Position numbers and translations under genes: made by a program. A stretch of DNA of 64,000 nt from Winogradskyella tangerina (GTDB lineage: Bacteria; Bacteroidota; Bacteroidia; Flavobacteriales; Flavobacteriaceae), in assembly GCF_003260205.1 (NCBI RefSeq), contig NZ_QERF01000007.1, forward strand, positions 1 to 64,000. The letters are read 5' to 3'. Shown here one piece after another: positions 40,566 to 49,536 of this stretch. How positions within the stretch are numbered: the first letter of the stretch is position 1; each line of letters opens with the position of its first letter. The notes under the pieces were generated by a model that saw only the letters and a program-made list of their open reading frames with translations, was not told the DNA's origin and did not search any database.

Positions 40566-43085
40566 TTAGTTTTTAAGGGTTGTTGGCTCTTCCTTTCCAG
40601 CGGAAAGAAGATTAGCAAATAGGCGGTAAGCACCTGAAACACCTGCTGGAAATTCTCTAAAAAAGCTTAAGCCCGTGTAAATGTAATTTCCTTTGCCGTA
40701 TTTGGCCACTAATAAGCTTCCTTGTTTCGAGCTTTCGCCTTTATCATTCATTGCTAATAAAGGTGTAAATTCATCCGACCATTGATTTGGAAAGTATAGA
40801 CCACGTTCCTGAACCCAGCCTTCAAAATCACTTGCCGTGATCTTATTGGGGAAGTTCAAGAGTGGATGATCATTATTTATAATGCGTACTTCAGCATTTT
40901 CATCAGTTACACGATCTCTTGATAATTGTAATGGGTAAGGAGCAATATTATCAGTCTTTACGCGTCTACTGGTATTATATTGAACGATAAGATTCCCGCC
41001 TTCATTTACATAATCAAGTAAGAATTTCTGTTTGAATTTTAATTCATCCAAAATATTGTAAGCTCTAATTCCTACAACTATGGCATCGAAATTCACTAGG
41101 TTTTCAGCTGAGATCTGTTCAGGTTTTATAATAGTAACGTTATAACCGATCTGGCGTAAACTCTCAGGTACAACATCTCCCGCTCCTTCAATATAACCAA
41201 TATTATTGCCCCGCTTTTTAATATCTAATCGAACGACTTTACTCACACTTGGCATTAGAACGGTTTGATATGGGATATGCGCATAGTCAATTTCGATAAG
41301 TTCATCGGTATAATACTCATCATTGATATTCACAATGGGTGTTATTAAGCCTTCACTCTGACCTTTTGGCGGGATAACCGTAAAAACAACTTTCTGGATG
41401 TCGCCTTTATTGGCGATTTCAATTTTTTGTTTTGCTGGATATATATTCCAGTCATTCGGATAGGCCATTTTCACATAGCCTTCAATTGCATCGCGACCAG
41501 CCTTTACCGTAATTTCAATTTCTTTTTGCTGATCAGTTTCAAAAATAAAAACCTTATCACTGATGCTTGCTGAAACTTCCGGAATTATTTCAAATGGTCT
41601 GTATAACTCTCCTTTGTCAGGTTGCGAGTAGCGATATACAACAGGTTTTGTGATGGTTATCGGCGTGCCGTTAATATTCAAATTGAAATCTACATGAACA
41701 GCCCTTGGCGTTTCAGGTAAGCCTATTAGTTCCTGTTCTTCAACATGATACATGCCCAAGGTACTCTTTTTATTTAGCCAATAAGGAGCGGTATATGCAA
41801 TATCCTTTGGAATGGTGATGCCTTCTTCAAAATTTAGTCTTTGGTTTTCTGGCATATCCATGTTTTTTGTAATGCCATTCGATAAAGATGAAAGCTTGTA
41901 GGATACCAAATTTATATTGGTGTTGCTTCGGTTCAATGCTTCTATTCTCAAACTAATGGTTGAGTTTGGCGATGTATGAGGTGTGCTCGCCGAGACTTCT
42001 AGATATAAACCTGCACAAGCTTCAATAATTGCTTTTAATTCCTTTGTTTTTAATGCTTTCCAGTGCTCATTCTCAACATTCTGAAGAAGTTTATAGGCTT
42101 CTAGTAACTGCGGTAAATGAGATGATGGACTTACAAAATTGAAGTTCTTTTCAACTTCAGTTAATATAGCGCCAATGGCACTACCGCCTTTAATTCTATT
42201 CCAAGAGGTATCAATTCCTGCAAAGACGTCATTGCTGCCATCAAGGGGTTCACCTTTTAGAAATTCTATATACTCCTCTTGAGAGCCACGTGTAGAAAGA
42301 CGACCAAAACCTTGACAAAGATGTTGACTGCTCGCCAGAGAAGCTACTTCGTTATTAGACATGCCTTTTGAAGGATAATAAACCCCTATATCAAAATTGA
42401 TCATATTGCTTTTATCCGCTTTTTCAAAATTTTCACGACTCCCATAAAACCACCACGAGGTGTTAAAAAACAGGCGTTTAGGTTGCCATGTTTCCGTAAG
42501 GTTGAGTTGTGATGCGTATTTTGAAGGATCATTAGCTAAATCAAAAGCTTCCATGCTCAGCATAGCAGATGCGGTATGATGACCATGTGTCGTTCCTGGA
42601 GATCTATGATCGAATCGATTGATTATAACATCTGGTTTGAATTCTCTTATGGCCCATACAACGTCTGCGAGAACATCATCTTTATTCCAAATTTCCAAGG
42701 TCTCATCTGGGTGTTTTGAATATCCGAAGTCATTGGCTCTGGTAAATCTTTGTTCGCCACCATCGACACCTCTTGCCGCGAGAAGTTCTTGAGTTCGTAT
42801 TACACCGAGTAATTCTCGGATTTCAGGTCCGATGAGGTTTTGTCCACCATCACCTCGGGTTAAAGACAGATATGCGGTACGTGCTTTAACCTGATTAGAC
42901 ATGTACGCAATTAGTCTGGTATTCTCATCATCTGGATGAGCAGCGACATATAAAACCGAACCTAAAACATTAAGTTTTTGAACCGCTTCGTATATTTCTG
43001 ATGAACTAAATTTTTTAGGCTCTTGAGCTTGAAGAGTAACCAAGCTACCTAAAACAATACATAGGTATAGTTTAAAATGGCGCAT
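40566..43085 (-). CDS. Secreted PIG-L/LmbE family deacetylase, large form
   Basis: The 839-aa protein has a signal peptide (FKLYLCIVLGSLVTLQAQ), then an LmbE/PIG-L domain: VLYVAAHPDDENTRLIAYMSN (metal site A-H-P-D-D-E), SLTRGDGGQNLIGPEIRELLGVIRTQELLAARGVDGGEQRFTRA, RSPGTTHGHHTASAML (third metal-site His). After about residue 320 it continues with beta-sandwich regions and a C-terminal glutamine-amidotransferase-like segment (NFDAIVVGIRAYN; GGNLIVQYNTSRR; KYGKGNYIYTGLSFFREFPAG). It probably removes N-acetyl groups from extracellular sugars. First gene of its operon. Confidence 0.93.
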   Translation of the reverse strand: MRHFKLYLCIVLGSLVTLQAQEPKKFSSSEIYEAVQKLNVLGSVLYVAAHPDDENTRLIAYMSNQVKARTAYLSLTRGDGGQNLIGPEIRELLGVIRTQELLAARGVDGGEQRFTRANDFGYSKHPDETLEIWNKDDVLADVVWAIREFKPDVIINRFDHRSPGTTHGHHTASAMLSMEAFDLANDPSKYASQLNLTETWQPKRLFFNTSWWFYGSRENFEKADKSNMINFDIGVYYPSKGMSNNEVASLASSQHLCQGFGRLSTRGSQEEYIEFLKGEPLDGSNDVFAGIDTSWNRIKGGSAIGAILTEVEKNFNFVSPSSHLPQLLEAYKLLQNVENEHWKALKTKELKAIIEACAGLYLEVSASTPHTSPNSTISLRIEALNRSNTNINLVSYKLSSLSNGITKNMDMPENQRLNFEEGITIPKDIAYTAPYWLNKKSTLGMYHVEEQELIGLPETPRAVHVDFNLNINGTPITITKPVVYRYSQPDKGELYRPFEIIPEVSASISDKVFIFETDQQKEIEITVKAGRDAIEGYVKMAYPNDWNIYPAKQKIEIANKGDIQKVVFTVIPPKGQSEGLITPIVNINDEYYTDELIEIDYAHIPYQTVLMPSVSKVVRLDIKKRGNNIGYIEGAGDVVPESLRQIGYNVTIIKPEQISAENLVNFDAIVVGIRAYNILDELKFKQKFLLDYVNEGGNLIVQYNTSRRVKTDNIAPYPLQLSRDRVTDENAEVRIINNDHPLLNFPNKITASDFEGWVQERGLYFPNQWSDEFTPLLAMNDKGESSKQGSLLVAKYGKGNYIYTGLSFFREFPAGVSGAYRLFANLLSAGKEEPTTLKN

Positions 43086-43108
43086 GTGCTTATTAGTTAG
43101 TTGCTTGT

Positions 43109-43116
43109 CAAATATA
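43109..43116 (-). promoter_or_regulatory. -7 promoter box of the PIG-L operon
   Basis: On the minus strand TATATTTG fits TAnnTTTG, 24 nt before the PIG-L start codon. The -33 region is unclear. Confidence 0.55.
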
Positions 43117-43170
43117 TAAAAGTAACTAGCTCATGACTTTGCTTTTAGGTTTTGTTTAACGGTTTAAATT

Positions 43171-43854
43171 CTATGATTCAGAACCGTTTGGACGCTCTAA
43201 TTCGTGTAGTTCTTTCTGAGTAAATTTTCTGAATGAGAACTTATATCCTTCATAAGCAGCTATGGCATAGAAAAACAGATCCATAGGGCGCGCCGTTTCT
43301 TTTAAAATTTCAAACGTGTATGAAAAGTCAAAATTAATAAAGGTTTCAAAAAACCCTTGATCGAACTCAATCGCAACAAAGCCGATAATACTCAATAGAT
43401 TTCCAAAGATACAGCTGACTAATGCAATAATAGCTCCACTAATTCCAAATATCTGGTCGATTCCCTTTCCGAAGAATCGCATTCCAAATCCAACAGCGGC
43501 GCCTATAGCAATTGCAACAATTCCGATCTGCCAACCGGTAGCTACGGTTATTGCAGCCCAGCCAAAACCTGCTAGGACACCTATAAAAATTCCGGCAAAT
43601 ATGGCGGCTGGTAGGTTTTGTTCTGATTTCAGTTTTTCTAAAGTAGCGTCAGAAACTCTTGAAGTAATTTCATCTCGAACCATTTCGACTTCGTCATCCA
43701 TGGCCACAATTGCTTTTTCATCTTTTTGGTAGGAAGGACATTCGTCTTCAAAATCAGCGATCCTGCCTGTTAGTTGGCATAAGAGTCCGGCTTTTAAGTC
43801 CATTTTTCTGTTAACACATGTTTTACAGAATTTGAGGTGTTCTTGTCTTGTCAT
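43171..43854 (-). CDS. Unknown membrane protein with N-terminal Cys motif
   Basis: The 227-aa protein begins HLKFCKTCVNRKMDLKAGLLCQLTGRIADFEDECPSY, with C-x2-C plus two further Cys, likely a small zinc site. Four to five hydrophobic helices follow between about 80 and 205 (LPAAIFAGIFIGVLAGFGWAAITVA; IGIVAIAIGAAVGFGMRFF). This 'zinc knuckle plus membrane domain' layout is common in Flavobacteriia but unnamed. It sits 9 nt from the MscS-like gene, in an operon with it. Confidence 0.8.
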   Translation of the reverse strand: MTRQEHLKFCKTCVNRKMDLKAGLLCQLTGRIADFEDECPSYQKDEKAIVAMDDEVEMVRDEITSRVSDATLEKLKSEQNLPAAIFAGIFIGVLAGFGWAAITVATGWQIGIVAIAIGAAVGFGMRFFGKGIDQIFGISGAIIALVSCIFGNLLSIIGFVAIEFDQGFFETFINFDFSYTFEILKETARPMDLFFYAIAAYEGYKFSFRKFTQKELHELERPNGSES

Positions 43855-43863
43855 ATTATTGAT

Positions 43864-44397
43864 TTAGTTAGTGTTTATATCGTTTAAGGCGTCCTTCTGT
43901 ATTAGTGTCACGGCCTTTTGAAGTATAAGGTTGTTTGGGTAGGTTACCAGATCACCATTGTCTTCCCGCAATATAAGCTGAAAGGCTCTAATATCTTCAA
44001 TAATGGCCTCTACAGGGTAATCTTTGTCATGTATTTTAATTTTATCGCCTACTTTATACGGGAAGGAGAAGAACATGATAACACCCGAGGTTACATTACT
44101 TAAGATAGACCAAATAGCAAATAAACCAATACCAATTACGGCAAATACAGATGAAAAGACTAGTGTAATATCATGGGTTTCGAAACCGAGAATAAAGGCC
44201 TCAATTAAAAGTGCAATTAAAATAAAAACCACCGTTACATAGCGCCCTATTAAATTTGCCCTAGCTTCAGTAGTACCACTGCGTTTACCAATACGCTTAA
44301 CACTGATTACAATAATGGTTCGAACTATAAAAAGGATAACCAGCAGAATAGCCGAATATATCAATTCTGTCTGATAGTTTTCGAGGAAATTGGTCAT
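43864..44397 (-). CDS. Small-conductance mechanosensitive channel family protein (MscS-like)
   Basis: The 177-aa protein has three N-terminal helices and the MscS pore-lining/beta-domain junction: LFAIWSILSNVTSGVIMFFSFPYKVGDKIKIHDKDYPVEAIIEDIRAFQLILREDNGDLVTYPNNLILQKAVTLI. It is shorter than E. coli MscS and lacks most of the C-terminal alpha-beta domain, as in many Bacteroidota 'mechanosensitive ion channel' proteins. Likely an osmotic-release channel of the inner membrane. Confidence 0.92.
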   Translation of the reverse strand: MTNFLENYQTELIYSAILLVILFIVRTIIVISVKRIGKRSGTTEARANLIGRYVTVVFILIALLIEAFILGFETHDITLVFSSVFAVIGIGLFAIWSILSNVTSGVIMFFSFPYKVGDKIKIHDKDYPVEAIIEDIRAFQLILREDNGDLVTYPNNLILQKAVTLIQKDALNDINTN

Positions 44398-44436
44398 GTT
44401 ACAGCAAAGTTGGTCTGTAACAAATATAGATTTATT

Positions 44437-45384
44437 TTATTGCAATTTTAAAGTTTTTCTCAAACCTTCGTCGGCATTGCTATTTTTACCCCAGTAAGCC
44501 GATTTTATAGATTCTAACTTTGTGGCTTTTGTAGTTAAGGTTCTGGCTGATGCACCATATCCATTAGTAGTTGTTTCTTCCCATCCGGAGATTTCGTATG
44601 GAAATTGAGCGTTAAAATTGATCTTCAACGTTCTGCCTAATTCAGGATATGTAATAGTGTAGTGAGTTTCATCTAATTTCGCATAGGCGTCATAAGCCTT
44701 AATGTCTTTATGCCTCAGTCGGGTAAATTCTAAAGAAGGAATAATAGATAGGTCGCCTTCGGGAAGACTTTTAGGGTCGATGCGAAGTTTTGTCCATAAC
44801 TCGTTTTCGGTCCATGTTTTTTCAATTTTGAAATTTTGGTCCGCTTCACCTTGAAAGTATGAATGTGACATAATTTCAAATTGATCTCGGTTGTTAATCT
44901 GAGTATAAACTTGTCCACACCATTCTTGAATTGAAGCCGATACTTTTATAGCATGTGCATTATTTGCTACAGGATAAAAGGTACTTTGCATAATAGAATA
45001 TGGATAAATACCCGTATTGAATTTCTTGGTAGCATTTAACTTTAAAACAGGAATATTGGTGTCACTATAGTTATCTGCTTTCACCTGAACATTAGGCAAA
45101 AAGTCTTCAGTAACAAATACCAAAACAGCTTCACCGTCTCGCATTTCGCCATAGCGCGCTTGTTCTAGTTTATAAGATGTAATTTCAGCCTCGCCAGCAT
45201 ACCAATAGCCTTTGAATTCCTGCGAAAGCTTTGTTTTTGGTTTTTCAGGGATTTCCTCAATTTCAGAAATGGCGAGTGTTTCGGTTGTTTCAGCAGCATT
45301 CTCTTTACATGACATCACTACGATCAGCACACATATAAAGCATAAAAAAACGATGAGCGCTTTAATAGACTTGTTCATTTTCAA
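44437..45384 (-). CDS. Lipoprotein of unknown function
   Basis: The 315-aa protein has a lipoprotein signal peptide ending LIVVMSCKEN (lipobox Cys at about 26), then a soluble region: YWYAGEAEITSYKLEQARYGEMRDGEAVLVFVTEDF.. DNYSDTNIPVLKLNATKKFNTGIYPYSIMQSTFYPV. Homologues in Flavobacteriia often carry the name 'septum formation inhibitor Maf' through their neighbour, but it shares no Maf motif. Probably anchored in the outer or inner membrane; the role is unknown. It follows the true maf gene by 24 nt. Confidence 0.85.
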   Translation of the reverse strand: MKMNKSIKALIVFLCFICVLIVVMSCKENAAETTETLAISEIEEIPEKPKTKLSQEFKGYWYAGEAEITSYKLEQARYGEMRDGEAVLVFVTEDFLPNVQVKADNYSDTNIPVLKLNATKKFNTGIYPYSIMQSTFYPVANNAHAIKVSASIQEWCGQVYTQINNRDQFEIMSHSYFQGEADQNFKIEKTWTENELWTKLRIDPKSLPEGDLSIIPSLEFTRLRHKDIKAYDAYAKLDETHYTITYPELGRTLKINFNAQFPYEISGWEETTTNGYGASARTLTTKATKLESIKSAYWGKNSNADEGLRKTLKLQ

Positions 45385-45408
45385 ATTTTTTACAAAAATA
45401 TGAAGATA

Positions 45409-45999
45409 TTAAGGCTTCACCATGTTAATTAACGTTTCGTATAGTAAATGTGTGGGTAAACCGACCACATTATTATAAGATCCTTCAATATTTGTGATTG
45501 CAACTGCGCCAATCCAATCTTGAATACCATATGCGCCGGCTTTATCTAACGAATCGTAGTTATTGACGTAGTACCAAATCTCCTCATCTGAAAGTGCTTT
45601 AAAAGTTACCTTGGTTACAGTATTTACAATGTTTTGATTGGTGGTTTGTGTGAAACAGATCGAAGTCATTACCTCGTGAGTGGTATTACTCAAGGATTTA
45701 ATCATTCTGAAGGCATCTTCTTTGTCTTTCGGTTTTTCTATAGCACTGTTATTTAACCAAACAATAGTATCACTAGTTATTAAAATATCATTATCCTGTA
45801 GGTCATTATGAAAGGCTTCAGCCTTCAATTTTGCTAAGTAATCGGTGATCTCAGTTCCTTTTAAATGATCAGGATAGACTTCATCAATAGGGTGTAAGCG
45901 CACTTCAAAATCAATATCCATCGATTTTAAAAACGCATGACGCCTCGGCGAAGCCGATGCTAATATGATATTGTAATTTTTAAGTTTATCGTTGAGCAT
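45409..45999 (-). CDS. maf: Maf-family nucleoside triphosphate pyrophosphatase
   Basis: The 196-aa protein has all Maf motifs: IILASASPRRHAFLKSMDIDFEVR, DNDILITSDTIVWLNN, KPKDKEDAFRMIKSLSNTTHEVMTSICF, KAGAYGIQDWIGAVAITNIEGSYNNVVGLP. It hydrolyses non-canonical or methylated NTPs (dTTP/UTP-type for YhdE-like members) as a house-cleaning enzyme. Length is typical. The gap to the prenyltransferase gene is 3 nt, so they share a transcript. Confidence 0.95.
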   Translation of the reverse strand: MLNDKLKNYNIILASASPRRHAFLKSMDIDFEVRLHPIDEVYPDHLKGTEITDYLAKLKAEAFHNDLQDNDILITSDTIVWLNNSAIEKPKDKEDAFRMIKSLSNTTHEVMTSICFTQTTNQNIVNTVTKVTFKALSDEEIWYYVNNYDSLDKAGAYGIQDWIGAVAITNIEGSYNNVVGLPTHLLYETLINMVKP

Positions 46000-46002
46000 T
46001 TA

Positions 46003-46926
46003 TTATAAGACGTAGGGATAAATTGCCATGGAGAGCATTCCGGTTAACATTACCAATTTGAGAATTAAACTAATGTGTTTATAATGCGATTTTTGCTCAG
46101 CACTAAATAATTTAATGGTAACATATATTAAAGGTGCGATGATTAGGATGAGAAAATACCACACGAATAATTGTTGCTTAAAAAGATAGGTGATCACATA
46201 ATAGATGATAAAAAATAATGGGATAAGAGACAGAATAAATACAATTTTATTGGCACGATCTCTTCCCACGACGATGGGAAGCGTTTGTATTCCGGCTTTA
46301 TAATCGCCATCTATATCTTCGATGTCCTTCACGAGTTCGCGAATGAGATTAATCATAAATGCGAAAATGGCATAATCTAGAATAAGTTTGAAAAAGAAAA
46401 TCTGAACTTCTCTATTTTCAGAATTTATGACGGGTAATAATTCAAAAAAACCTACGAGTAATAAACTTAATGCCACGACTAGTGATACTACAATATTGCC
46501 AACTAATAGTATTTGTTTTAAATAGGATGCATATAAATAGAGTAGTGCTGAAGCCATAAAAAAGAGCACAAAAAATCCTGATTTACCAATAACATTAGAA
46601 AGGTAAAATCCGATCCCTACGCCAATAACATTGAGTATAATAAAAGATCTCAGGGCTATTTTTTCAGAAATGTGCTTGCCTACTATGACGCGTTCTGGTT
46701 TATTTACTTCGTCAGATTCAATATCGTAAATATCATTTATCACATAGCCTCCTGCGGCAATACAAACAGTAGCAAATACTAATAAAGCAAATTGTAACGG
46801 TCCTAGTGTTGTGATAACGCCATAACTTTCATAAAAAGGCAGGAGCAATGCATATTTAATAAGGACTTGCACTAGTGCAATCATCAATAAGTTTTTCCAA
46901 CGAATGAGATTAAGAAAGTGAATCAT
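46003..46926 (-). CDS. UbiA-family prenyltransferase (geranylgeranylglycerol-phosphate geranylgeranyltransferase-like)
   Basis: The 307-aa integral membrane enzyme has both Asp-rich motifs: GGYVINDIYDIESDEVNKPERVIVGK (N-D-x-x-D-x-x-x-D) and LIRELVKDIEDIDGDYKAGIQTLPIVVGR (D-x-x-x-D). Eight or so helices. In Flavobacteriia this branch is called geranylgeranylglycerol-phosphate geranylgeranyltransferase by similarity to archaeal enzymes; the product in bacteria is unclear. Located in an operon with Maf, a KdsC-like phosphatase and DUF2520. Confidence 0.92.
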   Translation of the reverse strand: MIHFLNLIRWKNLLMIALVQVLIKYALLLPFYESYGVITTLGPLQFALLVFATVCIAAGGYVINDIYDIESDEVNKPERVIVGKHISEKIALRSFIILNVIGVGIGFYLSNVIGKSGFFVLFFMASALLYLYASYLKQILLVGNIVVSLVVALSLLLVGFFELLPVINSENREVQIFFFKLILDYAIFAFMINLIRELVKDIEDIDGDYKAGIQTLPIVVGRDRANKIVFILSLIPLFFIIYYVITYLFKQQLFVWYFLILIIAPLIYVTIKLFSAEQKSHYKHISLILKLVMLTGMLSMAIYPYVL

Positions 46927-46934
46927 AGTAGGGA

Positions 46935-47249
46935 TTAGCGCGTAATAATTTGATTGATTAAATAGTAAGCGATATAGGCAACAATTGCAAAAACAACTAG
47001 ACTAATAATAGTCGTTCTGATAAATAGAATGCGTTCTTGCCTTCTAATTTTATCTTTTATTTTTTGTTTATCTGCTTTGCTCAGATCCTTGTGAAGGAAT
47101 TCCATTTCGTAATGGAGGTGTGCTTCAAGATCTAGTTTTTCTTTGTAGACGGAAAAGGGGACATTGGTTTTTTGGTTAAATGTAGATTGGTTGTTTCCAA
47201 ATCCAATATAACCAAAACCTGTACTATGTCGTCTGCCTCGTCTGCCCAT
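46935..47249 (-). CDS. Small membrane-anchored unknown protein (104 aa)
   Basis: MGRRGRRHSTGFGYIGFGNN.. opens with an Arg/Gly-rich head, continues with a charged helical region (KLDLEAHLHYEMEFLHKDLSKADKQKIKDKIRRQ) and ends in one membrane helix (TTIISLVVFAIVAYIAYYLINQ). A tail-anchored topology is likely. It sits between the KdsC-like gene (4 nt gap) and the prenyltransferase (8 nt). The function is unknown. Confidence 0.8.
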   Translation of the reverse strand: MGRRGRRHSTGFGYIGFGNNQSTFNQKTNVPFSVYKEKLDLEAHLHYEMEFLHKDLSKADKQKIKDKIRRQERILFIRTTIISLVVFAIVAYIAYYLINQIITR

Positions 47250-47253
47250 TTAG

Positions 47254-47787
47254 TTAGTCGTATTTTGCATCGAAATTACCATTCCATTTTCCATGTACTT
47301 TTAGCACCTGTTCAATAACATCTCTTACGGCACCTTTACCACCATTCTTATGAGAAATATATTTAGAAATTGCTTTGATCTCAGGTGCTGCATCCTGCGG
47401 ACAGCAAGGGAGCCCAACCAATTGCATTACTGGATAATCAGGGATGTCGTCTCCCATATACAACACGGATTCTGATTTTATATTGTAAATGTCCAAATAT
47501 TCATCTAGCTGCTCGGTTTTATGATGTGCGCCGAGATAAATATCAGTTATTCCTAGGCCTCTAAGTCGTTTACGAACGCCTTCGTTTGTTCCGCCAGAGA
47601 TGACGCAAACATTAAAACCGGCATCAACGGCAGTTTTAAGTGCAAACCCATCTTTAATACTCATACTTCTTAGCATTTCACCTTCTGTAGTTACGGTGAT
47701 GGTACCATCAGTCAGTACACCATCTACGTCAAATATGAATGTATTAATGTCGATTAGTAATTCTTTATAACTTTTATCGTTGTCCAT
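47254..47787 (-). CDS. KdsC-like HAD phosphatase (KDO-8-phosphate phosphatase type)
   Basis: The 177-aa HAD protein shows motif I FDVDGVLTDGTITV, motif II VISGG, and the motif III/IV region MGDDIPDYPVMQLVGLPCCPQDAAPEIKAISKYIS, typical of KdsC tetramers without a cap domain. It should release phosphate from KDO-8-phosphate for lipopolysaccharide core, or act on a related sugar acid. It overlaps the DUF2520 gene by 14 nt. Confidence 0.94.
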   Translation of the reverse strand: MDNDKSYKELLIDINTFIFDVDGVLTDGTITVTTEGEMLRSMSIKDGFALKTAVDAGFNVCVISGGTNEGVRKRLRGLGITDIYLGAHHKTEQLDEYLDIYNIKSESVLYMGDDIPDYPVMQLVGLPCCPQDAAPEIKAISKYISHKNGGKGAVRDVIEQVLKVHGKWNGNFDAKYD

Positions 47788-48535
47788 GCGTTTTCTTAAT
47801 TGAAGCGGTTAGCAGCTCGTAAATCATTTTATGTTCTTCGTTCTCAAGCTGTTTTAAATGGCGTTTAATGGTTTTTTTATCATTGCGTTTTGCCGGACCA
47901 GTTTGCGCCGTATAAGGCGACATATGTTGTACCTTCTTAGCGGTCTCTAGTATTAGCGGTTTCAAGATATCAAAATTTATACTTTTGGCATCACTAATTT
48001 CATGAGCAATTCGGTATAGTTGATTTGTGAAATTATTCACAAACACTGCCGACAAGTGTAAGGTCTGACGCTGTTCGGTTGTAATACGATAGGGCGTGCA
48101 GCCTAAGGCCTCCGCTAATTCCTTCATGAATTGAAGATTCTTTTTTTCTGTAACCTCAATGCAAATAGGGACTTCACTAAAATTAACTTTAGCCTCTTTT
48201 GAAAATGTCTGTAATGGATAAAAAACGGCGCGTTGATTTTTCTTGTCGAGGTCGTGAATCGAAACACTTCCGGAAGTATGTGCAACTAATCGATTTTCAA
48301 AAGGTAAAGTCTTCGATAATTGTGCAATACTATCATCACTCACAGCCATAATATAGATATCGGCCATTTTCAATTTTGAAATGTTATCCGTGGTATCGAC
48401 CGCGTTAGCAAAAGAAGAAATTGCGCTGTAGCTGCGGTTATACCATTGAATAACTTCAGTGTGGTTAGATGCACTAAATGCTTTAAACAGATGGGTGGCC
48501 ACATTACCAGCGCCAAGAATTACAACTGATATCAT
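47774..48535 (-). CDS. DUF2520 / Rossmann-like oxidoreductase-like protein
   Basis: The 253-aa protein begins ISVVILGAGNVATHLFKAFSAS, a dinucleotide-binding motif, followed by DIYIMAVSDDSIAQLSKTLPF and a helical C-terminal DUF2520 domain (HLSAVFVNNFTNQLYRIAHEISDAK; LETAKKVQHMSPYTAQTGPAKRND). The architecture resembles 6-phosphogluconate/ketopantoate-type dehydrogenases, but the substrate is unknown. Leader gene of the minus-strand cluster ending near 45.4 kb. Confidence 0.92.
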   Translation of the reverse strand: MISVVILGAGNVATHLFKAFSASNHTEVIQWYNRSYSAISSFANAVDTTDNISKLKMADIYIMAVSDDSIAQLSKTLPFENRLVAHTSGSVSIHDLDKKNQRAVFYPLQTFSKEAKVNFSEVPICIEVTEKKNLQFMKELAEALGCTPYRITTEQRQTLHLSAVFVNNFTNQLYRIAHEISDAKSINFDILKPLILETAKKVQHMSPYTAQTGPAKRNDKKTIKRHLKQLENEEHKMIYELLTASIKKTHGQR

Positions 48536-48580
48536 GCCGTAAAAATAGTAAGATTTAGATTAAAAGAATAACTTTGAATT

Positions 48581-48970
48581 ATGACTAAATCAGATATCAA
48601 AACCAGAGCAGACATCTACCAATTAGTCTCTCAATTCTATACCAAACTAAGAAAGGATGAGGTATTAGGCCCTTTTTTTAACGGAACTATCGAGGATTGG
48701 GACGCACACTTTGAGCATTTAACCACATTTTGGGAATCTAGTTTATTTCTAAAAACAAAATACTACGGAAATCCTTTAGATGCACATATTAAGGTTGATC
48801 AGGCCTTTGACCATTCGATTTCTGAATTGCATTTCGGGCTATGGCTAAATCTCTGGTACGAAACTATCGATGAGCTTTTTAAAGGTGATTATGCTGAAAA
48901 TGCAAAACGTCGTGCCAGAAAAATGAGCACATTTTTATATTTGAAAATATTTGAAGCTAGAACTAAATAA
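48581..48970 (+). CDS. Group III truncated haemoglobin
   Basis: The 129-aa protein has the globin 2-on-2 pattern with the group III features YQLVSQFYTKLRKDEVLGPFF, WDAHFEHLTTFWESSLFLKTKYYGNP, and the proximal His in FDHSISELHFGLWLNLWYETIDELFKG. It binds haem and probably handles O2, NO or peroxide. It is divergent from DUF2520; mscL follows 10 nt downstream. Confidence 0.93.
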   Translation: MTKSDIKTRADIYQLVSQFYTKLRKDEVLGPFFNGTIEDWDAHFEHLTTFWESSLFLKTKYYGNPLDAHIKVDQAFDHSISELHFGLWLNLWYETIDELFKGDYAENAKRRARKMSTFLYLKIFEARTK

Positions 48971-48980
48971 ATAATTAACT

Positions 48981-49430
48981 ATGAAACTACTTAAAGAATT
49001 TAAAGAATTTGCCGTTAAAGGTAACATGATGGATATGGCCATTGGTATTATTATTGGAGCAGCCTTTAATAAAGTCATTGATGTATTGGCCAAACAAGTA
49101 TTGTTACCTCCGTTATCCCTATTGTCTGACGGGGTGAATTTTCAAGATAAAAAGATGATATTACGCGAGGCAGTTACCGATGCTACTGGAACAGTAACCA
49201 CAGGAGAAGTAGCGGTTGCTTATGGTGCACTTTTTGAAGTTTTTCTCGATTTTCTAATTATCGGATTTACCATTTTTATGGTGGTAAAAGCCATGAACCG
49301 TTTACGTAGCAAAGCACAAGATACTGAGGATACAACTGTGGTAACACCAAAAGATATTGAGTTGCTGTCAGACCTTAAGCAACTAATGGAAGAGCAGAAC
49401 CAACTACTCAAAGCGAAAGTTTCAAATTAA
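48981..49430 (+). CDS. mscL: Large-conductance mechanosensitive channel MscL
   Basis: The 149-aa protein has the MscL N-terminal helix and first membrane helix KEFKEFAVKGNMMDMAIGIIIGAAFNKVIDVLAKQVLLPPLSLL, a periplasmic loop, a second helix (FEVFLDFLIIGFTIFMVVKAMNRLR) and the C-terminal bundle ELLSDLKQLMEEQNQLLKAK. It opens under strong membrane tension to release solutes during hypo-osmotic shock. Confidence 0.97.
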   Translation: MKLLKEFKEFAVKGNMMDMAIGIIIGAAFNKVIDVLAKQVLLPPLSLLSDGVNFQDKKMILREAVTDATGTVTTGEVAVAYGALFEVFLDFLIIGFTIFMVVKAMNRLRSKAQDTEDTTVVTPKDIELLSDLKQLMEEQNQLLKAKVSN

Positions 49431-49501
49431 TTGAAAAAACTTTAAGATTTTTTAAAGCATTTTGGTGACTGAAAAGCGAAACAAAAATCATCAAAATACA
49501 C

Positions 49502-49509
49502 TATCTTTG
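49502..49509 (+). promoter_or_regulatory. -7 promoter box of the ccsBA gene
   Basis: TATCTTTG fits TAnnTTTG, 27 nt before the ATG at 49537. It lies inside the longer open frame beginning at 49462 and supports the shorter start. Confidence 0.6.
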
Positions 49510-49536
49510 CACGAGCTTAAAAAAGCCTTCATAGCT

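Noticed and set aside
43155..43180. GTTTAAC near the PIG-L promoter as regulon site
   Set aside because: A single heptamer without a correctly spaced partner; expected by chance in A/T-rich DNA.
44437..45384. Naming the lipoprotein 'septum formation inhibitor Maf'
   Set aside because: It has none of the Maf motifs; the true maf gene is the neighbour at 45409-45999.
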